DNA from: an uncultured Flavobacteriales bacterium
Lineage (GTDB): Bacteria; Bacteroidota; Bacteroidia; Flavobacteriales_D; Crocinitomicaceae
Reading direction: 5' to 3'
Assembly: GCA_913054135.1 (NCBI GenBank)
Contig: CAJXJK010000012.1
Location: 62,001 to 126,000 of the forward strand
Length of the DNA stretch: 64,000 bases
The notes beneath the pieces are model-generated. The model saw nothing but the letters and a program-made list of their open reading frames with translations, was not told where the DNA came from and ran no database searches. A program made the translations under genes and the position numbers. Shown in pieces: positions 44,532-53,913 of this stretch; the stretch's first letter is position 1; each line of letters starts with the position of its first letter.

Positions 44532-44627
44532 GTTTATAATATTCACAATTTCTTAATATTCAGACTTTGATTATATACCATTAATAGACTAGATTTGGGA
44601 CAGATTTAAATGTGTTCACCTTGAGAT

Positions 44628-44635
44628 TAGCTTTG
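44628..44635 (+). promoter_or_regulatory. Possible -7 box before paralog 2
   Basis: TAGCTTTG matches TAnnTTTG exactly, predicting a leader of about 100 bases that contains the inverted repeat at 44677-44735. No well-spaced -33. Confidence 0.35.
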
Positions 44636-44676
44636 CTTGTATCGAAACCGCATTAAAATTTAACCTCAAAAAAACA

Positions 44677-44735
44677 AATGAAGTAATATTGTAATCATTA
44701 CATTAGGTATCCTCACCACCACTGCTTACTTCATT
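44677..44735 (+). repeat. Inverted repeat in the 5' leader of paralog 2
   Basis: AATGAAGTAA (44677-44686) and TTACTTCATT (44726-44735) are perfect 10-bp complements around a 39-base loop, which itself holds a GTAAT...ATTAC pair. The stem ends 8 bases before the GTG start. Confidence 0.5.
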
Positions 44736-44743
44736 GCATTTCC

Positions 44744-47700
44744 GTGAAATTATTAATTACTTTATTCTGCGTTCTGACGTTTTCTTTCGTTGGGAATTCT
44801 CAAAGCATCTTTATTAATGAAGTTTCTCAAGGAGCTTCAGGTTCAAAAGAGTATGTAGAATTTATTGTCACAGGACCCGATTTGATAAATTGTGATGACA
44901 CACCACCTTGCCTAGATTTAAGAAATTACATTTTTGATGATAACAATGGTTATTTAAATGGCACTCCAACTTCTGGTGTAGGTATTGCCTCAGGGGCCTG
45001 CAGATTCGCCAATGATCCATTTTGGGCATGCATTCCCGCCGGAACAACAATCGTAATTTATAATGATTCTGACCCTAATCCTGACGTTCCTGTTTCTGAT
45101 GTTTCAATGACTGACGGCAACTGTGCTTTAAGTGTTCCTATCACTTCGACTTTATTCGAAAGACACCCCACACAGCCTTCCAGTTCCAACGGAACATATG
45201 CTGTTGCCGGATGGATACCTGGTGGATCTTGGACTCCAATTTCTATGGCAAATGGCGGTGACGGATTTCAGATTTATGAACCAGGAAACCTTACTACTCC
45301 GATTTCTTCGATTGGATGGGGTTCTGATAATACCTTGGGTGATATTTGGATGGGAAATGGCTCAGCAAGTGGAGATGTGTTTTACGCAACCGATTGTAAT
45401 TTTAACGATCAAGGATCTTGGGTGCAAGGCGCAGCAACAACCGATCAAACTCCTGGAGCAGTTAACAATGCTACACAAGCAGATTGTGTTGGAAATATGA
45501 ACGCCAATTGTAATCCACCAACTATTGCAATAAACACTACGCCAGAGACTTGTTTAGGAGATTGTGATGCCACGGCTGATGCAACAATTACTGGCGGTAC
45601 TCCTCCATTTAATTTAGTTTGGGCTCCAGCCCCTGGCACTGGACAGGGGACAACGAATGTCACAGGTTTATGTGCCGGAAATTTCACTCTAACACTAACA
45701 GATGACAACGGTACAGGCTGTTTACTGACCGAAAATTTTAATATTGGTGCTGGGCCACCTTGTATTCCATGCACTATTACCAACCTCACTGCTAACATTG
45801 GCGCATGTAATGCAGGTACAGGCGATTATCAAACTACAGGAACAGTTGAATTCACGAGCCCGCCGGCAACTGGTCAGTTAATTGTAGAAGATTGTAATGG
45901 TAATCAAGATGTTTTCAATGCACCATTTATAGGACCATTAAACTATACGATAACAGCTCAATCATCTGATGGATTAGCTTGTGACATAACAGCCTACTTC
46001 ACAGATGATATAGCTTGTACACAAACGATTCCTTATGTGGCACCGACTTGTCCTTGTAATATTGACTTTTTCGAAGCAAACATTGGCCTGTGTGATCAGT
46101 TAACAGACACCTACAGCATGTCAGGTTATGTTGATTTCACTGGCGCCCCAGCAGCTGGAACTATGATAGTAGAAGTAGATAATGGTACAACAGTTTATGA
46201 TACAATTATCAATCTTCCATTTGTTTCCGGTCAAACTTATAGTATTAGTGGTATCCCTTCAGATGGAGCAGCAAGTACAATTACTGTTTACTTTTCAAAC
46301 AATGCAGGTTGTACTAATGTGATAGCATACAACGCTCCAGCATCTTGTGCTTGTGCTGTAGATATAGGTACATTTTCGACTAACATAACAGGTGATTCAC
46401 CGAACAATGATGTGTTATGCTTTGGAGATGTGATAGACATTACCTCAAATGGAGATTGGACAGGTCCGACAGAAGCAACTAATCCACCGGGTCCAGTTTA
46501 TAGCCCAGGGGTGTCATGGCTAATGTATAGTTGTCCTCCAACGGTTGCATTAACACCAAATGTGATTGATAACGTACCAGACGATCCTTGTTACATTGGA
46601 TTGATTTCGGATACAGATATGAATGATTTAAATGACTTGGGTTGGATCAATGCGTTCCCTCCAGGAACATTTACAGATAACATTATTTATTGGGTACCTA
46701 TTACCATGTATAGTCAAGCAGGTGGAACTTACAGCTTTGTGAACGGAACCATTCCTTGTTATGAATTAGGAGCACCTTATCCGGTACAATACTTACCAGA
46801 GTTTACTTCTACAGATGTTGAAGATTGTCAAGCAGGAACTGCAGTGGTAACTGTAAACGGAGGTTTGCCAGAATTAGACGGCTCAAACTTTACCGCTTCA
46901 AACTTACTTCCAGCAACAGCAACTTTTGATAATACAACAGCTACTCATGGCGGAACAATAACAGTTTCAGGATTACAAGGAGGAGACATGTGGTCATTTA
47001 CAATAGATGATGGAAACGGATGTCCTTACACGGTAAGTGGCGGACCATTCCCTCCACTTGAAAACCCTGGATTCTCTTATACAGTAGGAGTTTGGTGTAC
47101 GAATGATCCAAACCAAGCTTCGAACTTAACGGGAACACCTGGCGGAACATATACATCTGCGCCAGCCGGTTTATCATTAAATGCAGGTAGTGGACAAATT
47201 AATCCATCCGCATCTACACCAGGAACTTATGACGTTACCTATACGACTCCAGGAGTTTGTTTTGATGATTCTACAGTAACAGTGACTATTAATCCAGTAC
47301 CAACAGTAGATCCTATTCTAGATCAAACAGTATGTGAAGGAGTTGATTTTACAGCTATTAACTTCACAGGAACTGCGGGAACAACATTTGATTGGGTAAA
47401 TGATAATGCAAATGTAGGCTTAGCAGCTGCAGGTTCAGGAAACATTGCAGCTTTCACAGGAGCAACAGTTGGAGTACAAGATGTGGCCAATATTGTTGTG
47501 ACGCCTACCTTAGGAGGATGTGTAGGAGCAACAGAGAACTTTACCTTAACAGTAGATCAGCAAGAAGATGCAGGATTTAACTATCCAGCAACAGCATGGT
47601 GTACAACAGAACCACCTGCACCTGCAGTTGTTACTGGAACAGCTGGTGGAGCATTTACAGCAGCACCTGCAGGCTTAACGATTAATGCTGCAACAGGACA

Positions 47701-50398
47701 AATCACTCCGAGTACATCAACGCCTGGTACTTATGATGTAACTTATACTACAACAGGAATTTGTTTTGATGATTCTACTATAACAGTGAACATAGCTGCA
47801 ACACCTTCGGTTAACCCGATAGCTGATCAAACAGTTTGTGAAGGAGTTGACTTTGCATTCATTGACTTTACAGGAAGTGCAGGAACTGTTTTTGACTGGG
47901 TAAATGACAATACAAACATTGGCTTAGCTGCGGCAGGCGCAAATGATATTGCAGCATTCACTGCAGCCACATTAGGAGGTCAAGAAGTAGCTAATGTTAC
48001 TGTGACGCCTACGGCAGGAACTTGTGCAGGAACACCAGAGAACTTTACTTTAACGGTTAACCCACAAGAGGATGCTTCATTTACATATCCTGCACCGCAA
48101 GGTTGGTGTACATCTGATGTTAATCAACTAGCGAATGTTACAGGAACTGCTGGTGGAGCCTTTACCTCGGTTCCGGCTGGATTAACACTTAATGCAGCAA
48201 CAGGAGAAATTACTCCATCAACATCCACTGCGGGTACTTATGACGTAACCTATACTACAACAGGAATTTGTAATGATGCCGTAACGGTTACTATTGATAT
48301 CTATGCTGTACCAACAGTTGACCCAATTGCAGACCAAACGGTTTGTGTAGGAGATGACTTTGTGGCTGTTGCCTTTACAGGAACAGGAGCACCAACATTT
48401 GATTGGGCAAATGATAATGCCAATGTCGGTTTAGCTGCAGTAGGAGCTGGAGACATTGCTGCCTTTACAGGAGCAACAACTGTCGGAACAGAGGTAGCAA
48501 ACATTACCGTGACACCTTCAACATTAAACTGCACGGGGGCTCAAGAAAGCTTTGTGCTTACCGTAAATGATTTAGATGATCCAACATTTGATTATCCAAC
48601 AGGTCTTACCCACTGTCAAACAGGAGCAGATCCTGCAACTAACATCACAGGTTTAGCTGGCGGAACATTTAGTTTTGTTGCTACAGCTGGAGGACCAACT
48701 TTAGATATCGATCCAGCAACTGGATTAGTAACATTAGCAACTTCTGATTTAGGTACTTATGATATTACGTACAATACCAACACAGCAGGTGGTTCACTTT
48801 GTCCGCAAACATTAACAGTGACAATGGTAATTACAGATGCACCAGTGGCTGACTTTACATTAGACATCTACTGTGCAAATGATACTGACCCATTACCAAC
48901 AATGATTAATAGTGGAACATCTGGAGCATGGTCTTCAACGCCAGGTTTAACAATCAACCCTGGAACTGGTGAAGTAGATTTAGATGCAAGTACTCCGGGT
49001 ACTTATACGGTAACCAATGATTTAAACATTCCTGGTTGTTCTTTAGCAACTTATGATGATGACATTGTGATTAATGGATTACCTGATGCAAACATCACAG
49101 GTGCGACAACCATTTGTCCTCTTGATCCACTGCCAGACCTTTCTATTAATTTCACTGCAGGTGTTGCCAACTGGGACATTACTTATAATGTAGATGGTGT
49201 GCCAACTACAATCAATACAGCAGCAAATCCATACACAATTGTTGGAGCTGGACTTGGAACATATGACATTGTTAGTGTAACAGACGGAAATGGATGTACA
49301 AACGCCTTAGTTGGTCAAGCAATTGTAGACGCCTTCCCAACGCCAGTTATAGATCCATTAGTGGATCAGGACCAATGTGAAGGTCAAGACTTATTGATTC
49401 AAAACATTTCAGTTAATCCTGCAGGTTCAATCTTAGATTGGACATCAACGCAAGATCTTGGATTTGGATTAAATGGTGCTGGTCAAATTGGAAACTTCAC
49501 TGCTGTGAACGGAACAGGAGTTGCTATTCAGACAACAGTTGATGTGACACCGACTTCACCTGATGGATGTCCAGGTGCAACAGAAAGCTTTGTTGTAACT
49601 GTTAATCCATTACCAACTGTGAGTTTCACTGGTGGACCATTATCAGGTTGTGAACCATTAGAGGTAACCTTTACAAATACAACAACAAGTAGTGCAAACT
49701 GCGAATGGTTGTTTGGAAACGGTAACTTCTCGAATGATTGCGGCCCTGTATCTAATGTATACATGGCAGGGGATTATGATGTGACCCTTACGGTAACTTC
49801 TAATGAAGGATGTACTGCGAGTGAAACATACAACTCTTATGTAAATGTTTCTCCGCAACCTCAAGCACAGTTCTCATACTCACCGCAAACGCTTACGATA
49901 GAAGACCCAGTGGTAGAGTTTACCAACTCTTCATTTAACGCTGATATTTACAATTGGGATTTTGGAGACAACTCAGTAAATTCTGCTGTTGAGAATCCAG
50001 TTCACTTGTTCCTTTCTGAACCAGGAGAATATCTTGTGACTTTATGGGCATACAATGCTTCAATGACTTGTTATGATTCTATACAACAACTTATTCCGAT
50101 TAATGATGTGTTGATCTTTTATGTACCTAATATAATGACACCTGATGGAGATGAGTTTAATGAAACTTTCCAACCGGTATTCACTTCAGGTTTTGATCCG
50201 TTTGATTATCACTTAACCATCTTTAACCGTTGGGGGGAAATCATATTTGAATCGTACAATGCTGCTCAAGGATGGAACGGTCACTATGGTGACGGTGGAT
50301 TAGTTCAAGATGGAGTTTATGTTTGGCAAATTGACTTTAAAGAGTCTATGTCAGATAGAAGGCATATACACAGAGGTCACGTTACTGTATTAAAATAA
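44744..50398 (+). CDS. Giant T9SS type B cell-surface protein, paralog 2
   Basis: An 1884-residue exported protein from GTG 44744. Signal peptide ~1-20 (ends VGNSQ); lamin-tail-like domain (~21-170, IFINEVSQGASGSKEYVEF); SprB-type repeat (~254-335, TPETCLGDCDATADATITGG); Ig-like modules homologous to paralog 1 from ~345; a ~168-residue composite module present three times in tandem (~774-1279); two PKD domains (~1621-1702, ~1703-1788) and a CHU_C type B sorting domain (~1789-1884). Likely a surface adhesin or gliding-related filament. No enzyme motif seen. Confidence 0.88.
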   Translation: MKLLITLFCVLTFSFVGNSQSIFINEVSQGASGSKEYVEFIVTGPDLINCDDTPPCLDLRNYIFDDNNGYLNGTPTSGVGIASGACRFANDPFWACIPAGTTIVIYNDSDPNPDVPVSDVSMTDGNCALSVPITSTLFERHPTQPSSSNGTYAVAGWIPGGSWTPISMANGGDGFQIYEPGNLTTPISSIGWGSDNTLGDIWMGNGSASGDVFYATDCNFNDQGSWVQGAATTDQTPGAVNNATQADCVGNMNANCNPPTIAINTTPETCLGDCDATADATITGGTPPFNLVWAPAPGTGQGTTNVTGLCAGNFTLTLTDDNGTGCLLTENFNIGAGPPCIPCTITNLTANIGACNAGTGDYQTTGTVEFTSPPATGQLIVEDCNGNQDVFNAPFIGPLNYTITAQSSDGLACDITAYFTDDIACTQTIPYVAPTCPCNIDFFEANIGLCDQLTDTYSMSGYVDFTGAPAAGTMIVEVDNGTTVYDTIINLPFVSGQTYSISGIPSDGAASTITVYFSNNAGCTNVIAYNAPASCACAVDIGTFSTNITGDSPNNDVLCFGDVIDITSNGDWTGPTEATNPPGPVYSPGVSWLMYSCPPTVALTPNVIDNVPDDPCYIGLISDTDMNDLNDLGWINAFPPGTFTDNIIYWVPITMYSQAGGTYSFVNGTIPCYELGAPYPVQYLPEFTSTDVEDCQAGTAVVTVNGGLPELDGSNFTASNLLPATATFDNTTATHGGTITVSGLQGGDMWSFTIDDGNGCPYTVSGGPFPPLENPGFSYTVGVWCTNDPNQASNLTGTPGGTYTSAPAGLSLNAGSGQINPSASTPGTYDVTYTTPGVCFDDSTVTVTINPVPTVDPILDQTVCEGVDFTAINFTGTAGTTFDWVNDNANVGLAAAGSGNIAAFTGATVGVQDVANIVVTPTLGGCVGATENFTLTVDQQEDAGFNYPATAWCTTEPPAPAVVTGTAGGAFTAAPAGLTINAATGQITPSTSTPGTYDVTYTTTGICFDDSTITVNIAATPSVNPIADQTVCEGVDFAFIDFTGSAGTVFDWVNDNTNIGLAAAGANDIAAFTAATLGGQEVANVTVTPTAGTCAGTPENFTLTVNPQEDASFTYPAPQGWCTSDVNQLANVTGTAGGAFTSVPAGLTLNAATGEITPSTSTAGTYDVTYTTTGICNDAVTVTIDIYAVPTVDPIADQTVCVGDDFVAVAFTGTGAPTFDWANDNANVGLAAVGAGDIAAFTGATTVGTEVANITVTPSTLNCTGAQESFVLTVNDLDDPTFDYPTGLTHCQTGADPATNITGLAGGTFSFVATAGGPTLDIDPATGLVTLATSDLGTYDITYNTNTAGGSLCPQTLTVTMVITDAPVADFTLDIYCANDTDPLPTMINSGTSGAWSSTPGLTINPGTGEVDLDASTPGTYTVTNDLNIPGCSLATYDDDIVINGLPDANITGATTICPLDPLPDLSINFTAGVANWDITYNVDGVPTTINTAANPYTIVGAGLGTYDIVSVTDGNGCTNALVGQAIVDAFPTPVIDPLVDQDQCEGQDLLIQNISVNPAGSILDWTSTQDLGFGLNGAGQIGNFTAVNGTGVAIQTTVDVTPTSPDGCPGATESFVVTVNPLPTVSFTGGPLSGCEPLEVTFTNTTTSSANCEWLFGNGNFSNDCGPVSNVYMAGDYDVTLTVTSNEGCTASETYNSYVNVSPQPQAQFSYSPQTLTIEDPVVEFTNSSFNADIYNWDFGDNSVNSAVENPVHLFLSEPGEYLVTLWAYNASMTCYDSIQQLIPINDVLIFYVPNIMTPDGDEFNETFQPVFTSGFDPFDYHLTIFNRWGEIIFESYNAAQGWNGHYGDGGLVQDGVYVWQIDFKESMSDRRHIHRGHVTVLK
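47065..48580 (+). repeat. Three tandem ~505-base coding modules
   Basis: Approximate boundaries 47065-47569, 47570-48073 and 48074-48580. Each encodes ~168 residues: a Y..WCT half with PAGL-x-NA-x-G-x-I-x-PS-STPGTYDVTY, then a PIADQTVCEG half with FDWVNDN and GLAAAG. Paralog 1 has one copy (about 42139-42650). Confidence 0.8.
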
Positions 50399-50418
50399 TA
50401 TTACCTATGAATTGTAAA

Positions 50419-50453
50419 AGCCGTCTTGACAATTAGTCGAGACGGCTTTTTTT
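50419..50453 (+). terminator. Intrinsic terminator after paralog 2
   Basis: AGCCGTCTTGAC (50419-50430), loop AATTA, GTCGAGACGGCT (50436-50447), T-run; 12-bp stem with one G-U pair. Confidence 0.92.
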
Positions 50454-50502
50454 ATGTTGTAAAGCATTGTGTTATTTACGAATGAGGATTACTTGGTTTT
50501 AC

Positions 50503-51471
50503 CTAACAGCAACCACCTCCATTATAATGAAAGTTTGATTCTGAAATGTAAATGTCATCTCGATTCAAATCGGCAAACTGCCCTGCCGTTTTATCACAAA
50601 CTGCCAAAGGTTGATTCAACAGTAAAGTATGACCTTTACCATCATCAAACAATTCTTCTTTCCCATAATAAATTGCTGTTTTACCTGTGAATACACAAGG
50701 TCCGTCAGCAGGCATTGGATCTTTAATTGCCGCCACTTCAACAGACTCAATAAAAATCAACTCATCAGTGTTATAGTGTTCAGGAGACAAAACTCTGTAA
50801 GCTCGTTTTGCACGAACTTCAATTGTTGCGAAGCCAGCATCAGTGATTGCCTTTATATAATCTTTAAGCGGAATTGCGCCGCTCAAACATGCAGCACGTA
50901 ATTTATCGTCATTTCTCAATTCATCTGACATTTCTTGCTCACAAGTCGGATCTGACATTACTAAACGACCGCCAGGCTTAAGAACTCTATAAGTTTCTTT
51001 CAAAGCTTTGCTTAAATCATCTAGTTTGAATATATTGAAAACACAGTTTTGAGCAGCAACATCAATTGTTTCATCTTCTATCGGTAAATCAAGTGCATCT
51101 CCCTTTCTGAGGTCAACAAAATCAGATTTAAACCAAGAATTACATTCTTCGGCAACTTTAAAGTTTTTTCGAGACGCCTCAAGCATTTCATCCAAAACAT
51201 CAACACCAATCACTCCACCTTTATTTCTATTGAAGTAAGCAAATTGAAGAAGCTCCATACCTCCTCCTACTCCAACATATAGAATCTTAGGATCATTTGA
51301 TAAATCAGATGGATTCACTGTAGACCCACAACCGTAATTCATCTCTTGCATGATTACCGGAATATCTAAACCTGGCAACTGCCAGATTGGATTTGTGGTA
51401 CAACAGAGACCTACATCTGGTGTTTCAGCAGCTGCTTTATAAAGATCATTTGTTGCGTCAAGATAGCTCAT
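50503..51471 (-). CDS. arsM: Arsenite methyltransferase, arsenosugar pathway
   Basis: A 322-residue SAM methyltransferase. Conserved ArsM cysteines: C23-C24 in GLCCTTNP, C48 in MNYGCGST and Cys in MSDPTCEQEM; SAM motif YVGVGGGMELLQ (~65-76) and GVDVLDEML; C-terminal GGGCC (318-322). The N-terminus YKAAAETPDVGLCCTTNP and the C-terminal Cys pair fit the arsenosugar-type ArsM rather than the stand-alone volatilising enzyme. It methylates As(III) using SAM. ATG 51471 chosen (14-base overlap with the glycosyltransferase gene). Last gene of the arsenosugar unit. Confidence 0.9.
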   Translation of the reverse strand: MSYLDATNDLYKAAAETPDVGLCCTTNPIWQLPGLDIPVIMQEMNYGCGSTVNPSDLSNDPKILYVGVGGGMELLQFAYFNRNKGGVIGVDVLDEMLEASRKNFKVAEECNSWFKSDFVDLRKGDALDLPIEDETIDVAAQNCVFNIFKLDDLSKALKETYRVLKPGGRLVMSDPTCEQEMSDELRNDDKLRAACLSGAIPLKDYIKAITDAGFATIEVRAKRAYRVLSPEHYNTDELIFIESVEVAAIKDPMPADGPCVFTGKTAIYYGKEELFDDGKGHTLLLNQPLAVCDKTAGQFADLNRDDIYISESNFHYNGGGCC

Positions 51472-52078
51472 AGTATTGTTTAAATTTATTTGAAACCGAA
51501 GATGCTTTAAGATCTTCAATATTATCAATATCGTTTAGTTCAGACAGTAGTTTAAATGAATAAGAATTAGCCGTCAAATCTTCTTGTGTAGCGGCTAACA
51601 ATCCTTCAGTACTCCATTCTTTATTATCGAAAATGCAATCTATCATACGGTTCATGCCGACTAAATAGTAGCCACCGTCTTCTGAAGGTCCAAAAACAGT
51701 ATCAGCATCAACTAGTGTCTCTAATCCCTCGTTCATTATATCAGCCGAAAGGTCAGGTAAGTCTGAACCAACACCTATTACACGCTTATAGCCCATATTA
51801 AAGCCGTTTTGAAAAGCATTCTTCATCCTTTCTCCCAAATCAGCTCCTTCTTGAACGAATTTAGGTTTATCTGGCCATTTAGATTCAATAACTTGATCAG
51901 AAAAATAAATGTGTACATCAACATCCTTAATTCTGTCAGTTTCTGCTTCGGTAATGGCTACTAATTCTTTGTAGACTTCAAAGGCTCCAAAATCTCCGAT
52001 TGATTTAGCCAACCTAGTTTTGACCTTGCCCAGCAAAATATTCTTTACAAAAACAATAAGTAGTTTTTCTGATTTCAT
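51458..52078 (-). CDS. TIGR04282-type glycosyltransferase, arsenosugar pathway
   Basis: A 206-residue GT-A-fold protein: MKSEKLLIVFVKNILLGKVKTRLAKSIG (core FVKNILLGKVKTRLA) is the nucleotide-binding opening, then GSDLPDLSADIM and GPSEDGGYYLVGM. It belongs to the DUF2064/TIGR04282 family found with arsS and arsM and is thought to act late in arsenosugar formation. ATG 52078 lies 1 base after the arsS stop; the 28-residue upstream extension is the arsS C-terminus in another frame. Confidence 0.9.
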   Translation of the reverse strand: MKSEKLLIVFVKNILLGKVKTRLAKSIGDFGAFEVYKELVAITEAETDRIKDVDVHIYFSDQVIESKWPDKPKFVQEGADLGERMKNAFQNGFNMGYKRVIGVGSDLPDLSADIMNEGLETLVDADTVFGPSEDGGYYLVGMNRMIDCIFDNKEWSTEGLLAATQEDLTANSYSFKLLSELNDIDNIEDLKASSVSNKFKQYYELS

Positions 52079-52079
52079 C

Positions 52080-53105
52080 TTATACAATTGCTCCTTGACA
52101 ACTTGATCCTTCTCCGGCAGTACATCCGTAGCAATGATTATTAAGGACGATATTTCTACCATTCATTTCTTGGCTATTAAAATCTTTGATATTTCTCGAA
52201 GTTTTAACTGCCACAGGTATCTCTAGCATCTGATTAAAATCGCAATCAAATAAATCACCGTTCCAATCTACAGAAATGGTATTCGTACACATCACACCTT
52301 TAGCAGCAGTCGCGTTAAAGCTATTTGCGAGCAGCATCATGTAATCGTCATACTTTTCTTCGGCCAATAAAAATTCTAAATATCTCGCAATTGGAAGATT
52401 AGTAATTGTATATAAATTATTGAAAACAATGTTAAATTTCTCTTTCAGTTCCCGATCATAGTCAGCTTTCAAAGCATCTTGATTAGGCGCTACAGAAGGT
52501 CCTCCTGGATTAAATACTAAATGAAGTTTTAAATCTTCTTCTTTTCCGTAGCCGAGATCATTCAAAATATTTAATGCTTTGATTGATTTTACAAATACGC
52601 CGTCTCCTCTTTGTGCATCTGTATTTTCTTCAGTATAACAAGGCAAAGAAGATATTACCGTCACCTTATGTTTTTTGAATAATTCAGGAAAGCCTTTAAA
52701 TCTTCCCTCAACTAAAATAGTCAAGTTAGAACGTACAATTATTTCTAGATCCCGCTTAGCTAACTCACCAAGAAACCATTCAAAATGTGGATTCATTTCT
52801 GGAGCTCCACCAGTCAAATCGACTGTTTTAACATTCTCAGAGTCAATCACTTTAAGACATTCTTCCATGATGTCTTTCGGCATAATCTCTTTTCTGTAAG
52901 GAGAGGCGTCAACATGGCAATGAACGCATTGCTGATTACACATATAGCCAACATTGATTTGTAATATCTCAAGTGTGGCAGCTTTGAGAGGGAATAATCC
53001 GCTCTGATGCATCTTTTCAGAAAATGCCACTGCACCTGTCTGTCTTTCAGACAAGATCTCTAATTGTTCGCTAGGACTTAGTTTAGTAATCGTAGTGTTA
53101 CTCAT
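52080..53105 (-). CDS. arsS: Radical SAM protein ArsS, arsenosugar biosynthesis
   Basis: A 341-residue radical SAM enzyme. CNQQCVHC at 56-63 binds the SAM cluster; the DUF3641-type C-terminus has CTNTISVDWNGDLFDCDFN and CYGCTAGEGSSCQGA (C325, C328, C336). ArsS transfers a 5'-deoxyadenosyl unit to dimethylarsinite on the way to arsenosugars. Some homologues are selenoproteins; this copy has no in-frame TGA. Start overlaps the upstream DUF547 gene by 8 bases. Confidence 0.93.
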   Translation of the reverse strand: MSNTTITKLSPSEQLEILSERQTGAVAFSEKMHQSGLFPLKAATLEILQINVGYMCNQQCVHCHVDASPYRKEIMPKDIMEECLKVIDSENVKTVDLTGGAPEMNPHFEWFLGELAKRDLEIIVRSNLTILVEGRFKGFPELFKKHKVTVISSLPCYTEENTDAQRGDGVFVKSIKALNILNDLGYGKEEDLKLHLVFNPGGPSVAPNQDALKADYDRELKEKFNIVFNNLYTITNLPIARYLEFLLAEEKYDDYMMLLANSFNATAAKGVMCTNTISVDWNGDLFDCDFNQMLEIPVAVKTSRNIKDFNSQEMNGRNIVLNNHCYGCTAGEGSSCQGAIV

Positions 53106-53814
53106 TCAATAACCAATTATATTCAAGGTACTCTACCTTTGCATCACTATTGACGGTCACTGCAGAGTATTTATTCAAAAATTTAACCAATGAATTATCG
53201 CCTTTAAAATCTTCGGCATACCATTCAAATATTTTTGAAACTTTAACTTTTTTAGGTGAGATTACATTATGTGTTTTATTCGCTAAAAACTTTTTTGTTG
53301 CTGAAGTTAATTGAGCACTCAATTTCTCAGGCATATAAGCCTCATTTAACAGCTTAGGACATGATTTCGCTCCACAATTAATAGCGAAGTGAATTCTAGG
53401 ATCTCCCATTTTTCTCAAAATATTATTTTCAATTTGCGTCAGGTTATATTTCGTTGGCCCTATTTGCACCATTCTAAAATCCCAAATGGTTTTACCCGAA
53501 AACTTAGCATCCTTTGGTGACTTAATTGGATATTTTGTAAGGATAAACTTTATCATGTATGCGTTATACGCATTGATATAAAAAGCTTTTCGCTCATTTT
53601 TTGTCCAGTCTTTCATTGGCGCATTTTCGCGCAGCTCCACTAAGTACTCATCAAATTTTCTAATGTCTTTTTTAAATCCTGGATAATCAACATTACCCGA
53701 AGAACTAACGTGAGCTTTTAATAATTCATTCCATTTTGTATGATCAGCTTTTGTAGACGCCATGATAGTTGTAAAGGCGAATAAAGTCAAGAATGCTGCT
53801 AATAAATTTTTCAT
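53098..53814 (-). CDS. DUF547 protein in arsenosugar operon
   Basis: A 238-residue exported protein: signal peptide ~1-19, DUF547 domain with FYINAYNAYMIKFIL, DPRIHFAINCGAKSCP and a final YNWLLNE. Similar to the N-terminal half of the 8272-9870 product but without the barrel. DUF547 genes recur beside arsS in Bacteroidota; their role in arsenic or thiol chemistry is unknown. The CGAKSC pair could hold a disulfide or metal. 99 bases after the cyclo-ligase gene. Confidence 0.88.
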   Translation of the reverse strand: MKNLLAAFLTLFAFTTIMASTKADHTKWNELLKAHVSSSGNVDYPGFKKDIRKFDEYLVELRENAPMKDWTKNERKAFYINAYNAYMIKFILTKYPIKSPKDAKFSGKTIWDFRMVQIGPTKYNLTQIENNILRKMGDPRIHFAINCGAKSCPKLLNEAYMPEKLSAQLTSATKKFLANKTHNVISPKKVKVSKIFEWYAEDFKGDNSLVKFLNKYSAVTVNSDAKVEYLEYNWLLNE

Positions 53815-53913
53815 TTTGAATAAAATTATAGTCTATTGGTCGCCTTTAGATTTAATAGCTTACAATAGAATTGGTTTGTGTTTTCTAAGATAACAATTAT
53901 CGGTCCAAAATTC

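Noticed and set aside
44532-44743. A hidden small gene or RNA between the two giant paralogs
   Set aside because: No frame with a plausible start and no recognised RNA fold beyond the inverted repeat already listed.
47065-48580. CRISPR-like array
   Set aside because: The repeats are ~505-base coding modules in frame within a surface protein, not short repeats with spacers.
50629-50901. Plus-strand 90-residue frame inside arsM
   Set aside because: Complement of a well-supported gene; no start context or family signal.
52080-53105. Selenocysteine in ArsS
   Set aside because: Some ArsS homologues are selenoproteins, but no in-frame TGA is present and the expected positions are Cys.
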